Shown here: positions 63,497 through 64,000 of the stretch, in pieces | How the letters are laid out: every line of letters starts with the position of its first letter | How positions within the stretch are numbered: position 1 is the first letter of the stretch | Assembly (NCBI GenBank): GCA_023667695.1 | Contig: JAMOZY010000005.1 | Location: 1 to 64,000 of the forward strand | DNA from: Clostridium sp. | GTDB taxonomy: Bacteria; Bacillota; Clostridia; Lachnospirales; Lachnospiraceae | Direction of reading: 5' to 3' | DNA: 64,000 nt | Notes under the pieces: model-generated | Databases searched by the model: none | What the model was told of the DNA's origin: nothing | What the model saw: the letters and a program-made list of their open reading frames with translations, nothing else | Made by a program: the position numbers and the translations under genes

Positions 63497-63558
63497 AAAA
63501 GCTGCTGTAGGACATGATACATATAAAAATATATGTCAAGCGTCCTACAGCAGCTTTT
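63497..63558 (+). terminator. strong terminator at the end of the island
   Basis: AAAAGCTGCTGTAGGAC (63497-63513) pairs exactly with GTCCTACAGCAGCTTTT (63542-63558), enclosing a second AT-rich pairing (ATACATAT/ATATGT). T residues follow. Confidence 0.85.
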
Positions 63559-63661
63559 TGGCATATCAGGCAGGAAAAGCGGCAGGTCAGGAGTCTGCAT
63601 CTTGTAGGAAGAAAATCCATATGCTATGTTGGAATAGGATTAACAATGAAGAGGTGATAGA

Positions 63662-64000
63662 TTGAAAATATCAATTAATGTAGATGCGGATATTTCCGAT
63701 ACAGAGATTCAGATATCCTGTAGTCATCTGACGCCCGAGATTGAGCGGATACTGGCAACCCTTCGGATTCTGGATAAACAGCTCATGGCGAAAAAGGGAG
63801 AGGAAACCTATCTGCTGGAGGTATCACGGGTAATTTATCTGGAATCCGTGGATAGAAGGACCTATGTATATACATCGGAAGAGGTGTATGAATCCAGTCT
63901 GAAGCTGTATGAATTAGAACAGCAGCTAGAGGAATACGGCTTTTTTCGAGTTAGCAAGTCTTGTGTACTTCAGCTTAGATATATCCGGTCACTAAAAGCG
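63662..64000 (+). CDS. LytTR-domain transcription regulator (partial, runs off the edge)
   Basis: 113 codons from TTG 63662 to the end of the window, with GAGGTGAT just upstream. A short N-terminal part (about 1-40) is followed by a LytTR DNA-binding domain (LLEVSRVIYLESVDRRTYVY, LEEYGFFRVSKSCVLQLRYI). There is no receiver domain in front, so it is of the small stand-alone type (about 145-150 residues when whole). Such genes often precede a DUF3021 membrane protein; that gene would lie outside the window. Confidence 0.8.
   Translation, partial: MKISINVDADISDTEIQISCSHLTPEIERILATLRILDKQLMAKKGEETYLLEVSRVIYLESVDRRTYVYTSEEVYESSLKLYELEQQLEEYGFFRVSKSCVLQLRYIRSLKA

Noticed and set aside
1..64000. 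tRNA or rRNA genes
   Set aside because: No cloverleaf with a T-arm GGTTCRA-type sequence and no rRNA-like stretch was found by eye; a tRNA scan would settle it.

Overview
The window looks like a chromosomal segment of a Firmicute of class Clostridia, most likely a Lachnospiraceae. Reasons: strong AGGAGG-type ribosome binding sites, DnaD and DnaI primosome genes, SpoVG, paired GlgC/GlgD, a Pst-Pho operon, an RND pump with no outer-membrane partner, and no rRNA or tRNA gene that I could see. Family-level assignment is inference from gene content and style.

Layout. 1-1.1 kb: debris of a mobile element plus a ParE-type toxin-antitoxin pair. 1.2-6.3 kb: membrane protein, coaBC, ROK sugar kinase, manA, CorA-type transporter. 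6.3-11.5 kb: CbxX-type AAA ATPase (minus), Fic protein, alanine racemase, and a DUF4160/DUF2442 pair bracketed by look-alike hairpins. 11.6-17.2 kb (minus): long-form prs, dnaI, dnaD and murC, with a tandem structured repeat between dnaD and murC. 17.3-19.9 kb: a dense hairpin/repeat array, then rpmG-secE-nusG-rplK-rplA, with two apparent L1-binding RNA sites. 20.2-26.4 kb: FIST-GGDEF cyclase, a chemoreceptor without a sensor domain, and a three-gene cassette of unknown function. 26.7-29.5 kb: glgC-glgD and spoVG. 29.7-34.7 kb: RND transporter with a coiled-coil insert, gene remnants, GNAT. 35-41.3 kb: pstSCAB-phoU-phoP-phoR. 41.4-48.9 kb: a stand-alone GlmU uridylyltransferase domain, pth, mfd, two SurA-like lipoproteins, HD protein.

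49-63.4 kb is the most distinctive region. A LysR regulator and nitroreductase (minus) stand opposite a plus-strand set: a 2-(hydroxymethyl)glutarate dehydrogenase-like enzyme, an enamidase-like amidohydrolase, an AA_synth-family protein, a DASS carboxylate transporter, a zinc alcohol dehydrogenase, a five-gene urea/amide-type ABC importer, a nitrilase-superfamily amidase and a cytidylate-kinase-like protein. The dehydrogenase and enamidase correspond to consecutive steps of the nicotinate fermentation known from Eubacterium barkeri, but the upstream hydroxylase and reductase and the downstream mutase are absent here. I infer a variant route that imports an amide or cyclic amide, opens the ring, reduces the aldehyde and exchanges a carboxylate. 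A similar sequence box lies upstream of both halves, suggesting shared control. The window ends inside a LytTR regulator.

All calls come from reading the sequence by eye; no database search was run.
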